NCBI RefSeq assembly: GCF_000276665.1
Contig: NW_004955426.1
Coordinates: 1,106,919-1,170,918 of the forward strand
Direction of reading: 5' to 3'
Source of the DNA: Chinchilla lanigera
Lineage: Eukaryota; Chordata; Mammalia; Rodentia; Chinchillidae
Length of the DNA stretch: 64,000 bases
Below the pieces are notes generated by a model. It was not told the origin of the DNA and did no database searches. It worked only from the letters and a program-made list of their open reading frames with translations. Each line of letters begins with the position of its first letter. Positions within the stretch are counted from its first letter, which is position 1. Made by a program: the position numbers and the translations under genes. This document shows, in pieces, positions 48,900 to 60,299 of this stretch.

Positions 48900-49130
48900 G
48901 CTACAAGCATGTGGTCTGGACCCAGAGTTTAATTCCCAGGTCTGCCACTAATGAATTACCAGGAGGCTTAGGAATGTAGCTTGAACTCTTAGTTCTTCCA
49001 TTTCCCTCATTGAAAAAGCAAAGCCAAATTTGAGCCTACCTTGTAGACTTGTAGAATTCAATACAATGACTAGTAAGGGATCCAGTAGAGTCTCTGATCC
49101 GTAGTATAAACATCAATTCTATTAAATTAA
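48900..49130 (+). mobile_element. MIR element
   Basis: 'cagagtttaattcccaggtctgccac', 'ttagttcttccatttccctcattg' and 'gagcctaccttgtagacttgtagaattcaatacaatgac' follow the MIR order. Confidence 0.7.
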
Positions 49131-49177
49131 TAATATTACCTTTTATTTTAAAAGGTATAGTACAGGGTAGAGCACTC

Positions 49178-49354
49178 ACTTTCCAAGTGTGGGTCTCACA
49201 TCTACTGTATCAGCATTGTCTGGTGTTTGAGAAATACAAATTCTAGGGCTCCATCCTAAATTAGCTTAATCAGAACCACGGGAAGGGGCATACAGAAATT
49301 ACAGTGACACCTCCTGATCAGTCTGATATGTTCCCAAGTTTGCAAATCACTGAG
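49178..49354 (-). mobile_element. MER5A-like hAT transposon relic
   Basis: The plus strand reads as reversed MER5A: 'ccaagtgtgggtctcac', 'atcagcattgtctggtgtttgagaaatacaaattctagggctcc', 'taatcagaaccacggg' and 'agtttgcaaatcactgag'. The element is about 180 bp, close to the full length of the family. Confidence 0.8.
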
Positions 49355-49559
49355 ATAAAGGCAAAATACACTTTTGCTTTTAAAAATAGATACAAATTGT
49401 TCTGGTTTCCCATTTTATCTTATGTATTAATTAATTTAACTAATTTAAGGAAGGTTGTTTAACAACTATAAAGTACTACTTAAAGATCGTCGATGTGTTT
49501 TTAACCTTGGCTTATGATACTTAGGATCCTGAAACAAAATTCTTGCTTTTATTAATAAA

Positions 49560-50084
49560 TTTAGTGATTGATTGATTGTGTCAACTCCAGAAGTTTAGAG
49601 ACTTAACTAAATCAGCTCAGCAATTCTACACCCTAGGGGTATAGAGGATGTGCCCTAGAGCAGGTGTCTGCACACTAGGGTGCAGGGAACCCACCCTAGT
49701 GTGCTTTGTCTCCTGGATGGTATAAAAGGGAAACGAGGAAGGATGAAGCTTCTATAGCTTCCATTCTTTGGAGGAGCTCCATTGCTTCTCAGCCTTCTGG
49801 CTAAGATCAAGTAGGAGGGGCTCCAGTCTTTGCCTTCAGCTTAGATGTCATCTGGTTTCTACAGCAGAATCTTTGGCTTCTGCCTTGGATCCTTCAGCCT
49901 TCTGCATAGACTCTTCAAGCCTTCACTGCAGACTGATTGGCTTCCTGACATGGACTTTCATGGAACACTTCAGTGAGTTCCAGACCTTGGACTGAAAACT
50001 TTAGTCCACAGTGTACAGAGACCTTCTGCATACTTCCTCATCCAATTTTGTGGCTGGGGGAGGAAGCCAAACTTGTAACTTCTT
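49560..50084 (+). mobile_element. 5' part of MaLR-like LTR (type 1), split by L1
   Basis: The LTR starts at 49565 ('tgattgattgtgtcaac'), preceded by 'tttag'. A clean TATA box, 'tataaaaggg', is at 49721-49730, and a Cys/Phe-poor T/C-rich region follows. It shares 'ctaggggtatagaggatgtgccc' with the fragment at 4515. The remaining 57 bp of the LTR lie beyond the L1, at 55925-55981. The frame at 49768-49995 is inside this LTR and is not a gene. Confidence 0.8.
49721..49730 (+). promoter_or_regulatory. LTR TATA box
   Basis: 'tataaaaggg', about 155 bp into the LTR, where a MaLR core promoter would be expected. Confidence 0.6.
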
Positions 50085-50619
50085 TCTTTTAAAATTTATT
50101 TTACTTTTAGGAGAATAAAAAAATAACAAAATAACAAGATAGACAAAAACAAAACAAAGCAAAAACAATGAAAATGATACAGGGTTTTAAAACAAAATAA
50201 TAGGAATCAACGGTGGTTGTTACATTACATATTGTTATCTTCAATGAAGTTGCTCAGATTACCAGAGGTAAGAATGTAAGATTGATCAAACCATTAAAAA
50301 GAATAAAAATAATTTAAAAAATTAGACACGATACAGAGCTTCACTAAACAAGAGGGTAGGAATTCAACAATGTCTGTTATATTGCACGCTGTTGTCCTCA
50401 AAATAGTTGTTCAGATGACCATATATAAGCATGCAAAACTGCTCAAAAAATTTAAGTATTAACTGCTCCTTTCAATGAACCATTAGACATCAGTAATACA
50501 ATCATCCCAGCTATCTTTCTATATCTATCTATATATATCCTTTACTTTCTTTCTTTTCCTCCTTTTCCTCCTCCCACTTGTTCCTTCCCTTTGAGCAATT
50601 TCTTTCCTTTTCACAATAT
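50085..50619 (-). repeat. L1 3'UTR with duplicated module and polypurine tract
   Basis: On the plus strand 'agttgctcagattacc' (50248) and 'agttgttcagatgacc' (50405) are 157 bp apart, and the sequences beside them are similar. A pyrimidine-rich stretch at about 50540-50590 is the polypurine tract of the L1 3'UTR. The A-rich 3' tail is at 50085-50110. Confidence 0.75.
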
Positions 50620-53600
50620 CTATTGTACCTTTTGGGTTTTAACTACTCTTTCAGATAATTGTAGGGAGACAATATGATGCTTACACATGTGGGTCCAATT
50701 TATTTCACTTTGGAGTATGGTCTCTAGTTGCATCCATTTACCCATGAAAGCCTCAAGTTTATCCTTTTTTATAGCTGAGCAATACCCCATTGTATAAAAA
50801 CACCACATCTTTTTTATCCATTCCGCTGTTGATGTGCATTTGGGTTATTTCCAAGATTTAGCCTTGACAAACTGTGCTGCTATAAACATAGGTGCACATA
50901 TATCACTGTGGTATGATGTTTTCAATTTTTCTGGGGAATTGCTCAGGAGGTCAATAGCTGGGTTAAGTGGGACTTCTAATCCTAGTTTTGTGAGGAATCT
51001 CCATACTTATTTCCACAGTGGTTTCACCAGTCTACACTCCCAACAGCAGTGGAGAAGGGATCCCTTCTCTCCACAGCCCCTCAGTATTAGTTGTTGGTTA
51101 ATTTCTTGATGATAGCCATTCTTTCTGGGGTGAGATGGAATTTCAGTGTTGTTTTAATTTGCATTTCTCCAATGACCAATGATGAAGATTTTTTCACATA
51201 TTTATTTGCCGTTAATGTTTCTTCATTTGAGAAGTGTGTATTCATGTCAGATGCCCATTTTTGGATTGGATCTTTGAATTTTTGAGGCCTGATTTTTAAA
51301 AATTCTTTATATGTTCTAGATAGAAGTTCATTGTCTGACAGAGAGTTGGCTGATATTATTTCCCAGTTCCTGGGTTTACTTTTTACATTACTGGTGATTA
51401 CTTTTGATGTGCAAAAAAACTATTAAAAAAGATGAGACCCTAGTTGTTGATTCTTTGGAGCATTTCTCATGCAGTTTGCTTTTTGTTCGTGAACGTCTGC
51501 CTACCCTTCTGTCTTCAAGATTTCTCCCTACTTCCTCTTCCAGTAGATATAGAGCTTCTTTTATAATATTTAGATATGTGATGCATTTTGACTTCAGTTT
51601 CAGTGCATGGTGGTAGACATGGATGTAGTTTTAGTCTTTGTCATGTGGAAAGCCAGTTTTTCCAGCACCATTTATTGAAGAGGCTATCTTTCCTCTAGTG
51701 AACATGTTTGGCCCTGTTATGAAAGATATGGTGGTTGAGTGTGTTTGTAGTTGTGTCTGCATCCTTTAATCTGTTCCATTGGTATTCAGGTCTTTTCATG
51801 CCAGTACTATGCTGACTTTATCACAGTAGCTTTGTAGTATAATTTCAAGGCAGGGATCGTGATGCCTCCTGCCTTTCCTTTGTTGCCCAAGATCGCTTTT
51901 GCTATTCTGGGTTTCTTCTACTTCCAGATGAATTTTAGGAATGTTTTCTCTAGATCTGTGAGGTATACTAACAGCACTGGGATTGAATTAAATCTGTACA
52001 ACAATTTTGGGACTATGGCCATTTTCATAATGTTGTTTTTTTCTTAGACATGAGCAAGGAATATCTTTCCAATTTCTGAAATCTGTTTTGATCTCCTTTA
52101 TCAGAATACTGTAATTTTCATTGTATAGATCTCTTATTTCCTTTGTTACATTGGCTCATAAGTATTTCATTTTTTTAGATGCTATTATGCAAGGTGTGGT
52201 TTCCCTAATTCATCTCAAAGTGTTTGTTGTTTTGATATGGGAATGCTATTGATTTTTGAGTTCTCACTTTGTATCCAGCTATACTACTGAATTTAGTTAT
52301 TAAATCTGTAAGTCCTCTGGTGGAGCTTTTGGGGTCTTCTATGTAGAGTATCATGTGATCTATGAATAATGGCAATTTTAGTTCTTCCCTTCCTATCCTT
52401 ATGCCTTCTATTTCTCTCTCTTGTCTAATTGCTGGAGCTAATATTTCCAGAACTATACTGAAAGGGAGTGATGACAGTGGACATTCTTGTCTTGTTCCTG
52501 ATTTAAAGTGAAAGCTTTCAGTTTTTGTCCATTTAGTATGATGTTGGCTGTGGGTTTGTGATAGATGACTTTTATTAAAGTGAGGTAACGGCTACTTATT
52601 TCTATTTTCTATAGGATTTTTTTTTTATCATGAATGAGTGTTGTGCTTTATGAAAAGCTTTTTCTACATCTATTGAGATGATCATATGATTTTTGTCTTT
52701 GGCTCCACTGATATGGTGTATTACGTTACATGATTTGTGTATATTGAACCATCCCTGCATTCCTGGCATGAATCCCACTTGGTCATGATGTATAATCTTC
52801 TTGATGATTTGCTGCATTCCGTTTGCTATTATTTTATTGAGAATTTTTGCATCTATATTCACTAGGGAGATTGGCCTATAGTTCTCTTTTTTGGTTGGGT
52901 TTTTCTCTGGATTTTTGTATCAGGGTAATACTTGCCTCCAGGAATGAGTTAGGGAGAATTCCTTCCCTTTAATAATTTCCTTAAACAGTTTGAGAAGAAT
53001 TGGTGTTAAATCTTCTCTACATTTCTTGTAGAACTCAGCTGTGATTCTATTGGGATCTGGGCTTTTCTTCATTGGTAAGTTATTTATTACATTTTCTATT
53101 TTATTGGCTGATATTGAGTTATTCAGGATTTTTACACCTTCTTGATTTAGCTTTGGTAATTCACATGCATCTAGGGATCTGTCCATTTTCTCTATGTTTT
53201 TAATTCTATGAGAGTAAAGATTTTCAAAGTAGGTATTGATCATCTTTTGAATTCTACAGGATCTCTAGTAATTTCATCCTTTTCATTACTTATTGCATGA
53301 TTTTGAGTTTTTCTTTCCTTTTTGATAAGGTTAGCTAGGGCTTTCTCTATTTTACCTATTCTTTCAAAGAACCAAATCTTTGATTCACTAGTTCTTTGTA
53401 TTGTTTTCTTAGTCTCCATTGCATTAACTTCTCTTCTGATTTTTATGATTTCCTGCCTTCTTTGGGCTTTGGGTTTGACTTGCTCTTCTTTTTCTAGAAG
53501 CATGAGGTGCAGCATATGATTTTTTATTTGTGCTCATTCTGTTTTTCTGATGTGCAATATCACCACTACAAATTTCCCTCTGAGGATTGCTTTCACTGCA

Positions 53601-54453
53601 TCCCACAGGTTCCTGTAAGTTGTATTTGCATTTTTGTTTGTAAATATTGTTTAATTTCTTCTTTAATTTCATCTGTGACCCTTTGGTTTTTCAGGAGGGT
53701 GTTATTTAATTTCCATGTATTTATGAAGTTTGTGCAATTTCTTTTGCCAATAATTTCCAATTTCATTGCACTATGGTCTGATAATATGCATGGGACAATT
53801 TCAATTCCTTTGTGTTTACTTAAGCATGTTCTGTGGACTAGCACATGGCCTAATTTAGAGAATGTTCCATGTGCAGCTGAGAAAAATGTGTATTCAGATG
53901 TTGGGTGGAACACTCTGTGAAGGTCTACTAAGTCCATTTGTCCATAAGTTTGGTTTAGTTCTATTATTTCTTTGTTAATTTTTTGTGTAGTTATCTATCT
54001 CTTTGTGACAATGGGATGTTAAAGTGCCCGTTACAACTGTGTACTGCTTATTTCAATTTTCATGTCTGTTAAAATTTGGCTGATAGAGTTGGGTGCTCCT
54101 GTACTTGGTGCATAAATATTTGATTATTATTCCTTCCTCTTGCAGTTTTCCCCTAACAAGTATGCAGTGACCTTCTTTATCTCTTGTGATCATTCTTGGC
54201 TTGAAGTTCACATTATCTGCAAACACAACAGCTACTCCTGCTCTTTTCTGGGTCCCTGTCACATTGAGTATTGTTTTCCATTCTTTGTCTTTGAGTCTAT
54301 GAATTTCCTGTTGAATAAATGCGTTTCTTGTATACAGCATATTGTTGGATTTTGTTTCTTGATCCACGCTGCCAGTCTGCTTCTTTTGATTGGTGCATTG
54401 AGATCATTTACATTGATAATCATAACTGGTATATATTGGCTTATCTTTGTCAT
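50620..54453 (-). pseudogene. L1 ORF2 (endonuclease-reverse transcriptase), inactivated
   Basis: The start codon context is MTKISQYIPVMIINVNDLN at 54453, followed by the endonuclease landmark CCIQETHL near 54310. Further endonuclease pieces lie at 54053-54367 (KRAGVAVVF) and 53593-53937 (SDHSAMKLEI). RT pieces are at 52920-53243 (MKKSPDPNRITAEFYKK) and 52602-52862 ([16 protein letters not shown], then [10 protein letters not shown]). The RT active-site motif at 52355-52366 reads F-I-D-H where the family has F-A-D-D. The C-terminus at 50620-50808 ends in HHIVSLQLSERVV. Pieces lie in all three phases, yet start and end share a phase, so indels compensate overall. ORF2p nicks target DNA and reverse transcribes L1 RNA. 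Confidence 0.93.
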
Positions 54454-54509
54454 ATTATTTTCCTGCTGTTGGTTTCCTACTTTTTCCCTCTGTCTAATTG
54501 CTTGCTCTT

Positions 54510-55548
54510 CTTTGTGGTTCCTTTCTATTGTTGTTGAAATTTTGGTTATTTTATCTCTTCCTAGAATATCTTTTAGTACTCTTTGTAGGGTTGCTTTGGT
54601 GTTCCTGAATTTCTTCAGTTGTTCTTTATTGTGGAAATATTTTACTTCTCCATTGATTTTGAAAGGTAATGTTGCATAGTACATGAATCTGGGTTGGAAG
54701 TTGTTTTCTTTCTGGACCTGAAATACTTCACTCCAAGCTTTTCTTGACTTGACTTTGTGTGCAGAAATATGCCATGATTCAGCTTGGCTTTCCTGTATAA
54801 GTCATCTGTTTCTTTCCTCTAATAGCTTTTACTATTCTGGTCTTTTGCTGAATTTCTGGGATCTTGATTTTTATGTGTCTGGGTATAGATTGATTCTTGT
54901 TATGCCACACTGGAGTTCTGTATGCCTCACTTTTCTCTATGTCAGATTCTTTCTCCATGCTTGGGGAACTTTCTGCTGTTACTTCTGCAAGTAACTTTTT
55001 GTCATTTGTATTGTCTCCTGCTGTTTCATTGACACCTATTAATCTTGCATTGTTTTTCTTTACATCATCTTGTATTGGTTGAACTGTTATTTCTTGGTTC
55101 CTTCTTATTTTTAAGAAATCCTTCCTTTCATAATCATTAGCTTCAGTGCTGTTTAAGGTCTGAAATTCTATCTTCAGGTTCATTCAAGTGGTTTTGCCAG
55201 CTTTCACTGGAATTTTTAATTTCCTGGATATCTGTTTGAATCTGTCTCATGCATTCTAATTCTTTCCTGTATTCTTCATTCAAGGTTTCCTTCATTTTTC
55301 TATGTTCCTCTATTTTTTTTATCTTTGTCTTCTTTAAATATGCTGAGCAATTCTTTCATTATTTTTGTCATTTCTGGTTTTTTTACCTGAGAGATTATTT
55401 CTGATCTGATGTCTGGTATGGCATGATGTAGTTGTTTCCTTACTTCAGTTGCTGGCATTTCAGAAATTTCAGGTGTATGACTTCCAAGCTCGTCTATGTT
55501 GATGTTTCCTGGACTTGTTCTGGGTGGGGTGGAAATCTGAGATTGCAT
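54510..55548 (-). pseudogene. L1 ORF1 (RNA-binding chaperone), frameshifted
   Basis: The likely start is the Met codon at 55548 (MQSQISTPP...). Pieces lie in successive frames: 55548-55300, then 55183-54779, then 54684 onward. The second piece carries the RRM-like core and the start of the C-terminal domain (short motifs NARLIGV, IPRHIKIKIP, IRGKKQMTYTG). The third carries LPFKINGEV and LQRVLKDIL from the conserved C-terminus. The total of about 346 codons fits ORF1p size. ORF1p is a trimeric RNA-binding chaperone needed for L1 ribonucleoprotein formation. At least two frameshifts disable it. Confidence 0.85.
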
Positions 55549-55599
55549 TTTCCTCCTTTGTTTTAGCCTTTTCAAAGCTCTGGAGTTTCTGTGGAGCTC

Positions 55600-55911
55600 A
55601 GCCTCAGTCCTGTGATGGTGTGGAAATGGTGGGGGCAAGACCTGAAGGTCCCAGGTGGTCAGCATGGCTCCTGTGATGGTATGTGTGGTGGTTGGGTGAG
55701 GTCACCAGTGTTCCCGAAGCTTTCTGGGGCTCAGCCTGGTTTCCACACCAGTGGAGGAGAGGTAGGTGCACAGTCACTAAGGCTACCAAAGATGTCCAGG
55801 GCTCAGCTTGGCACCCAGGCCAGTGGGAGAGAGGTGTTGGTTTGCTCACTGAGGTTCCTGAAGCTGTCCAGGGCTCATCTTGGCTCCCATGCCATTGTGG
55901 GTGGGGTCAAT
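55600..55911 (-). promoter_or_regulatory. L1 5'UTR with tandem 72-bp monomers
   Basis: Unit starts, marked on the plus strand by 'gctcag' or a variant, fall at 55657, 55729, 55801 and 55873, exactly 72 bp apart. A shorter first unit starts at 55596. Each unit ends in a 'cc(t/g)gaagctgtccagg'-like block. The outermost unit is cut at about 55909. In murine L1s, tandem 5'UTR monomers are the Pol II promoter, and these are probably the analogous promoter units. The region is GC-richer than the rest of the element. Confidence 0.85.
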
Positions 55912-55924
55912 CTTGTAATTTCTT

Positions 55925-55986
55925 ATATATTTGTGTATCTTGTGTCATAAGTGTTTCTCTAGTAAAACCCTGACTGACACATTAAG
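55925..55986 (+). mobile_element. 3' end of the split LTR
   Basis: 'gtgtttctctagtaaaaccctgactgacaca' in pieces is the typical LTR 3' end, completing the LTR begun at 49565. The flank 'ttaag' at 55982-55986 is one mismatch from 'tttag' at 49560-49564. Confidence 0.75.
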
Positions 55987-56061
55987 CATTTAAAAAAAAA
56001 TTTAAAAAAAATTATCTACTTTGCTATAATTTCTTTTCACACATAACTAAGAACAAAAGTA

Positions 56062-56262
56062 AGCTTTAGAGATCTATTGCATAGCATGATCACTATACTA
56101 TTAATAATGCATTGTGTAGTATAAAATTGCTTTAAAAAGTATATTTTATAAATATAATTGTGTAAGGTGATATATTTGATCATCTACATTGTAATATATC
56201 AAAACATCATATTGTACCCCATAAATATATACAATTAGTATTTGTTAAAATTTTAAAACAAT
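56062..56262 (+). mobile_element. Old L1 3'UTR (L1MA-like)
   Basis: 'agagatctattgcatagcatgatcac', 'taataatgcattgtgtag', 'aaaacatcatattgtaccccataaatatatacaatta' are conserved 3'UTR phrases of older L1 families. Confidence 0.85.
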
Positions 56263-56367
56263 GGGGCAGATAAGGGCCTTTTATGGAAAGTGTCACTGGT
56301 GTTTGAGTAGTGAGTATTACTTATTATTAAAAAAATTTGCACAGTTGCTCATCTATTATTAGCACAA

Positions 56368-56725
56368 TGCTACTGTTTGAATAATGGGTAGTGTCAGTGA
56401 AGATCCAAGCGTTAAAGGCTTGGTACTCAACAAGTTCCTACTGAAAGATGCTGTGGGCTTTAAGAAGGAAGCGCTCCAGGTCACTGGGAGAATGTTGTTT
56501 AAGGGGACAGTGAGACCTTAGCTCTTTCCCATTGTTCTCTTTGGATTCTTGGGGTGCGATGTAAAGTTCGTTCTGCTACCTGCTCCCAATTGGGATGTGC
56601 AGCCCTTGCCAGTTGCCCCAAGCAGTTGGGCCACTTGATCTTTGATTGGGACCTCAAGACTGTGAACCAAAATAACGTCTTATCTTTATAGGTTAAGTGC
56701 CTTGGTTATCTTACTAGCATAATGC
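56368..56725 (+). mobile_element. MaLR-type LTR
   Basis: 'ctactgtttgaataatggg', 'gttaaaggcttggtactcaac', 'ggtcactgggagaatg', 'ctcaagactgtgaaccaaaataacg' and 'ttggttatcttactag' keep MaLR order ('..gtgttaaaggcttggtcccca..ctgtgagccaaaataaacc..'). A flank 'aatgc' occurs at 56366-56370 and 56721-56725, although the exact boundaries are uncertain by a few bases. Confidence 0.75.
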
Positions 56726-59681
56726 AAAATGTATGCACACAAAACCAAAGTTTCTTTCCAACATCAAAAAAATGAACAAAATACATTAGCATTAGGGCAT
56801 ATTTTTAAAACATTCTGGAGTTGAATGGAATTCAACAACTCCAATTATACACTGCATAATCTATAGTTTTGTAAATATATTTATTCTCAGGTGCATGATT
56901 CTTTGAGTTGAGCAGTAGGATCCTACAGCCACAGAGTAGTTGTATTACCATTTCTATTTACATTATATTCTAATATGGACAAGGAAGCCAACTCTAAAAT
57001 AACAAAGATACTGCATGTACACTTACAAGTGGTACAGGGTGGAAGGAGGGCAATCTTTCTAAGTACAAGAAGATGGATGGCAGGTAAGCTTAACACACTG
57101 TACAGACTTTATTAAGGAGGGTTATTTAAAACATATCTTCACAGCCTAAAAGATAAAATCAAAGCAAACTTAATCATATGTATTCCTAAATGATTTTAGA
57201 AGCATTTTTTTGCAGTATATTTTCCTGGCAAATAATAGAGTTGCCAATCGTAAGTGCTACTTTTGAGCTCATCAATCACCAGCTTAACATTCTCTGTATT
57301 AACTTAACTATGTTCCTGCAATATTCTGAAGCCACTCAAGAGAGTGTCTCTAATGTGCTGGATTAAAAATGGGTTTAATACGAAGAAACATCCTGAGGAC
57401 AGTTTTGGAGCAGATTATTTATTCTTGTACCTCTTTATTCCAAATAGGAAAACAAGCAGCTCCCTCCCTACAACTGGTTGACGACCATAACCTCAAATCC
57501 TGCAGGATTTAGAAAGATGTAACTTTAAGCTTCATTCAAAGAGTTTAGACGTCAAGATTTTCATCTAGCAGAAGAGCAAAGGAATAAAAATGTAAAGATC
57601 TTTGCAAGCTACTCAGTGAACCATCCAAAATTATGAATATGGGGAAGAATTGTTAACAAGCAAGACTCTTCAAAAAAAGGCCAGCTGTAACCTATGATCC
57701 TTCTAACCATTTTTATTAACCTAATAGCATTCTCATTTGACTAGCAGCCAGTATACTTAATGGTGTTCTTAGCACATTAAAGTAAGCAATGTTATATATA
57801 AACAGGGTAAAGGGAAATTTATTGTAATATTTTTTACTGATCTTAATTACAAAAATTAATTCCTGCTGCTTTTGCCACTTTCACAATACTCTTTGGATAC
57901 CCAGGAAGCCAGCACCAGAGCAGCTGAGCACCTTAATTTATTCTATACATTCCATCTTTACTTAATGACATTCTATTGAGATACAGATGCATAATGAGAA
58001 GAAATGTAAGTAATCTACATCCTGGTGTCTTGTTATTTTCGAGGAAGAGTGCTTTCCTAATCAGACTGGCTGGGACCACTTAGGTCGATGTATTCTATTT
58101 TGTAGAGCTCTCTAGCAATTCACAGGATGCTATTTTTAATGACAGAATTCTCATAAACAATCCTCAATAGTTTTCCAGTGGATTAATAAGATTTTTCACC
58201 TGGATGTCTGTAGAAATAATTAAATGGATAAAAATGATGTGTAGTATGTACATTTTTGTTAAAAAAACTAAACCTCTATACTTTTGCTATTAGAATTTGC
58301 TAAAGTTATTACTATTAATACTAACTGTTGCCCCTCCCCAGATGAGTGCTATATATTTCAGGTCAATTAAAATGCCAAGTGTGGAAGGCTCACTGATGTC
58401 CTATTTTATACTGTGGATGATCCAATGATGGAAATTGGGTACACCTCTCTCCAGGTTCTCTTCAAAAAGGAGATTCCTGAAACACTTCATACAGTGGTCA
58501 GAAGCGGTGTCCTTTGATTGGAAAGTTACTCAGTGACTATAACACCCACACTTGCATTATTCTCCCTTCCTGGGGAAAAGGTCTCCGACCCAGGGCCCAA
58601 CGCATGTTCTGCTTGCAGGATTTAGTCCTACAAGCCTTTCCCACAACTCTCTCAAATTGCTCAAGTCTCATCAACAAGTCAGTGTTGTTTACTCTTAGCT
58701 ACTTATCACCTTTTTGAATTTGTCATTCTCACTGGCCGAATGAGATCTGTGCTGCTCTGAACTGCTGCTGTGTAGGGGACCATCAGTACAGGTCACCACC
58801 CTGCATGAGTCAATCGTTCAATCGCAAGGACCTTCTTGATGTGACATTTGTGCCATCAGCCAGCCATACCTGAAGCCAAGGTGGATGCTGCTTTGTCCAC
58901 ATCCACAGGAGTCCCATGGCAATGCTCATTCCTCTACCTGGATCACATAGGAAATGGCTATTGCTTTTGATCAAATGCTTGGGTACTAGCAATTTCATAT
59001 GCCTCACCTAATATTTCTAGAAATCTGCACTCCAGATACAGCCTCACTCTTGTTTAAAATGAGGTACACGCCAAGCCTGTGGTTTTGCTGCTTACTTTAG
59101 CAACAAAAAATCTCGGTGCGCTCCAAAGTCCCTCTGCACAATGTTTGTAAGTTGCCTGCAAATCTGTTTATGACACGCGGCTCCCTGTTGGGCTGTGGAG
59201 CACGCATCCTCCTGAGGGATGTGCCTGTTCCCTTTACCTTTGCACTACTGATTCCCATGTTCCTTGTAAGTGCTTAATCATTGTTTCCAGGAGTAAATAG
59301 GAATCCAAGCGGGAGCAGAGCAGATTGTTCTGATCCACACCTGGGGCCGTACTGCCCATGTTGAGGTCCCAAGTTAATTTTCTTCTGCTGCTTTACCCAC
59401 ACTCAAAATGGAAATGATAATAACTTAGAGTCCAGTATGAAAATTAAACATGTGCTTCAAACCAGCCATAGTTCAATGATTATGAGCTACTGTTCTTATT
59501 ATTTGAGGGTGGTAACTGCTGCAAGCTAGTCTCCTATGAGCTCAGAGTTGCACCTTTCCACAGGGGCATCAAGAATCAGACTGTGAAGCACTAAGGTGTT
59601 GGTCTGATCCAAAGCCTGCCCTGCCTATGTGGTGGATACCATAGTTAAGAAGAGAGACTACTTTAGAATAGGAAACACAGG
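56726..59681. other. About 3 kb of repeat-poor DNA
   Basis: No repeat family or credible coding frame. 57000-58400 is AT-rich and looks like ordinary intron or intergenic DNA that might include conserved blocks. Frames of about 65 codons at 58514-59007 have no domain. Confidence 0.4.
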
Positions 59682-59848
59682 CCAGTGTCCTGGAGCACAC
59701 ATTTCACTCACCTGGGGCATTCTGAGGGCTGATACCCCTCGGGTCTCCCCAACTGAATCAGATCCCCTGAGGTTGAGGTCAAGAAGGGGAGCTTTTAAAA
59801 GCTTCCTGGGTGACTTTATATAGTACAGCTAGTTTGGGGAACTACTGA
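59682..59848 (-). mobile_element. MER5-like hAT relic
   Basis: 'ccagtgtcctggagcacac', 'actcacctggggcattctg', 'ctgaatcagatcccctgaggttgagg' and 'agtttggggaactactg' match the reverse of a MER5-type element. Confidence 0.6.
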
Positions 59849-60299
59849 TCCAAAACTCTCTTGGGCTACAATTAAATATTTCTTCAAGCAGTTCAGTTCA
59901 TACTGGTTTCTGAGAGACAGGCAAATAATCATAAAGAAACTTCATTCAAGGTAAGAATTCTGTCCTAAGATTGTCCTAATCCCAATTGGTAACCTATCAT
60001 CATTTCTGGTTTTGCTGTATTTTTATTCCCTCAAACCGTACACATCACCATAAAAGGACTCTAAAGGACAGACATAAAAAATGAAATTTAAGGAATCTGG
60101 GGAAAAGAAATTAAGTGTCTTTTCTTAGACAATCACGAATACATGAACCTGAATTTTTCTATGTAGGATCACAGATAGAGAACTGAATTGCTTCTATTAT
60201 TTGGCCACAGTGAACTTTTCTCTGGACAGTGAATACAAATGCGTATCAGGCCACAGTAGTCTGATTCTCATAGGAGGAAGGCACTATAAGCCATACTGG
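59849..60299. other. Unassigned DNA
   Basis: Nothing recognised. Confidence 0.4.

Larger units (their letters stand above)
50072..55924 (-). mobile_element. Near-full-length L1 (5.8 kb), antisense, nested in LTR
   Basis: The body is 50085-55911. The TSDs are 'cttgtaacttctt' at 50072-50084 and 'cttgtaatttctt' at 55912-55924 (12 of 13 identical). On the minus strand the order is: 5'UTR monomers (55911 down to 55600), ORF1 (about 55548-54510), ORF2 (54453-50620) and 3'UTR (50619-50085). ORF2 spans 3,834 bp or 1,278 codons, within the usual range, so there is no large deletion. Several frameshifts and stops, and a mutated RT motif, make it inactive. The TSD mismatch and the frame damage suggest moderate age. 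Confidence 0.95.

Noticed and set aside
53507..53920. 137-codon plus-strand frame
   Set aside because: Antisense shadow of the L1 ORF2 endonuclease region.
54140..54679. 179-codon plus-strand frame
   Set aside because: It lies exactly opposite L1 ORF1/ORF2 coding sequence; hydrophobic runs come from reading A-rich sense codons in reverse.
55591..55973. Overlapping 119- and 96-codon plus-strand frames with repeating peptides
   Set aside because: They are translations of the L1 5'UTR monomers and adjoining LTR; the peptide repeats reflect the 72-bp DNA repeat.
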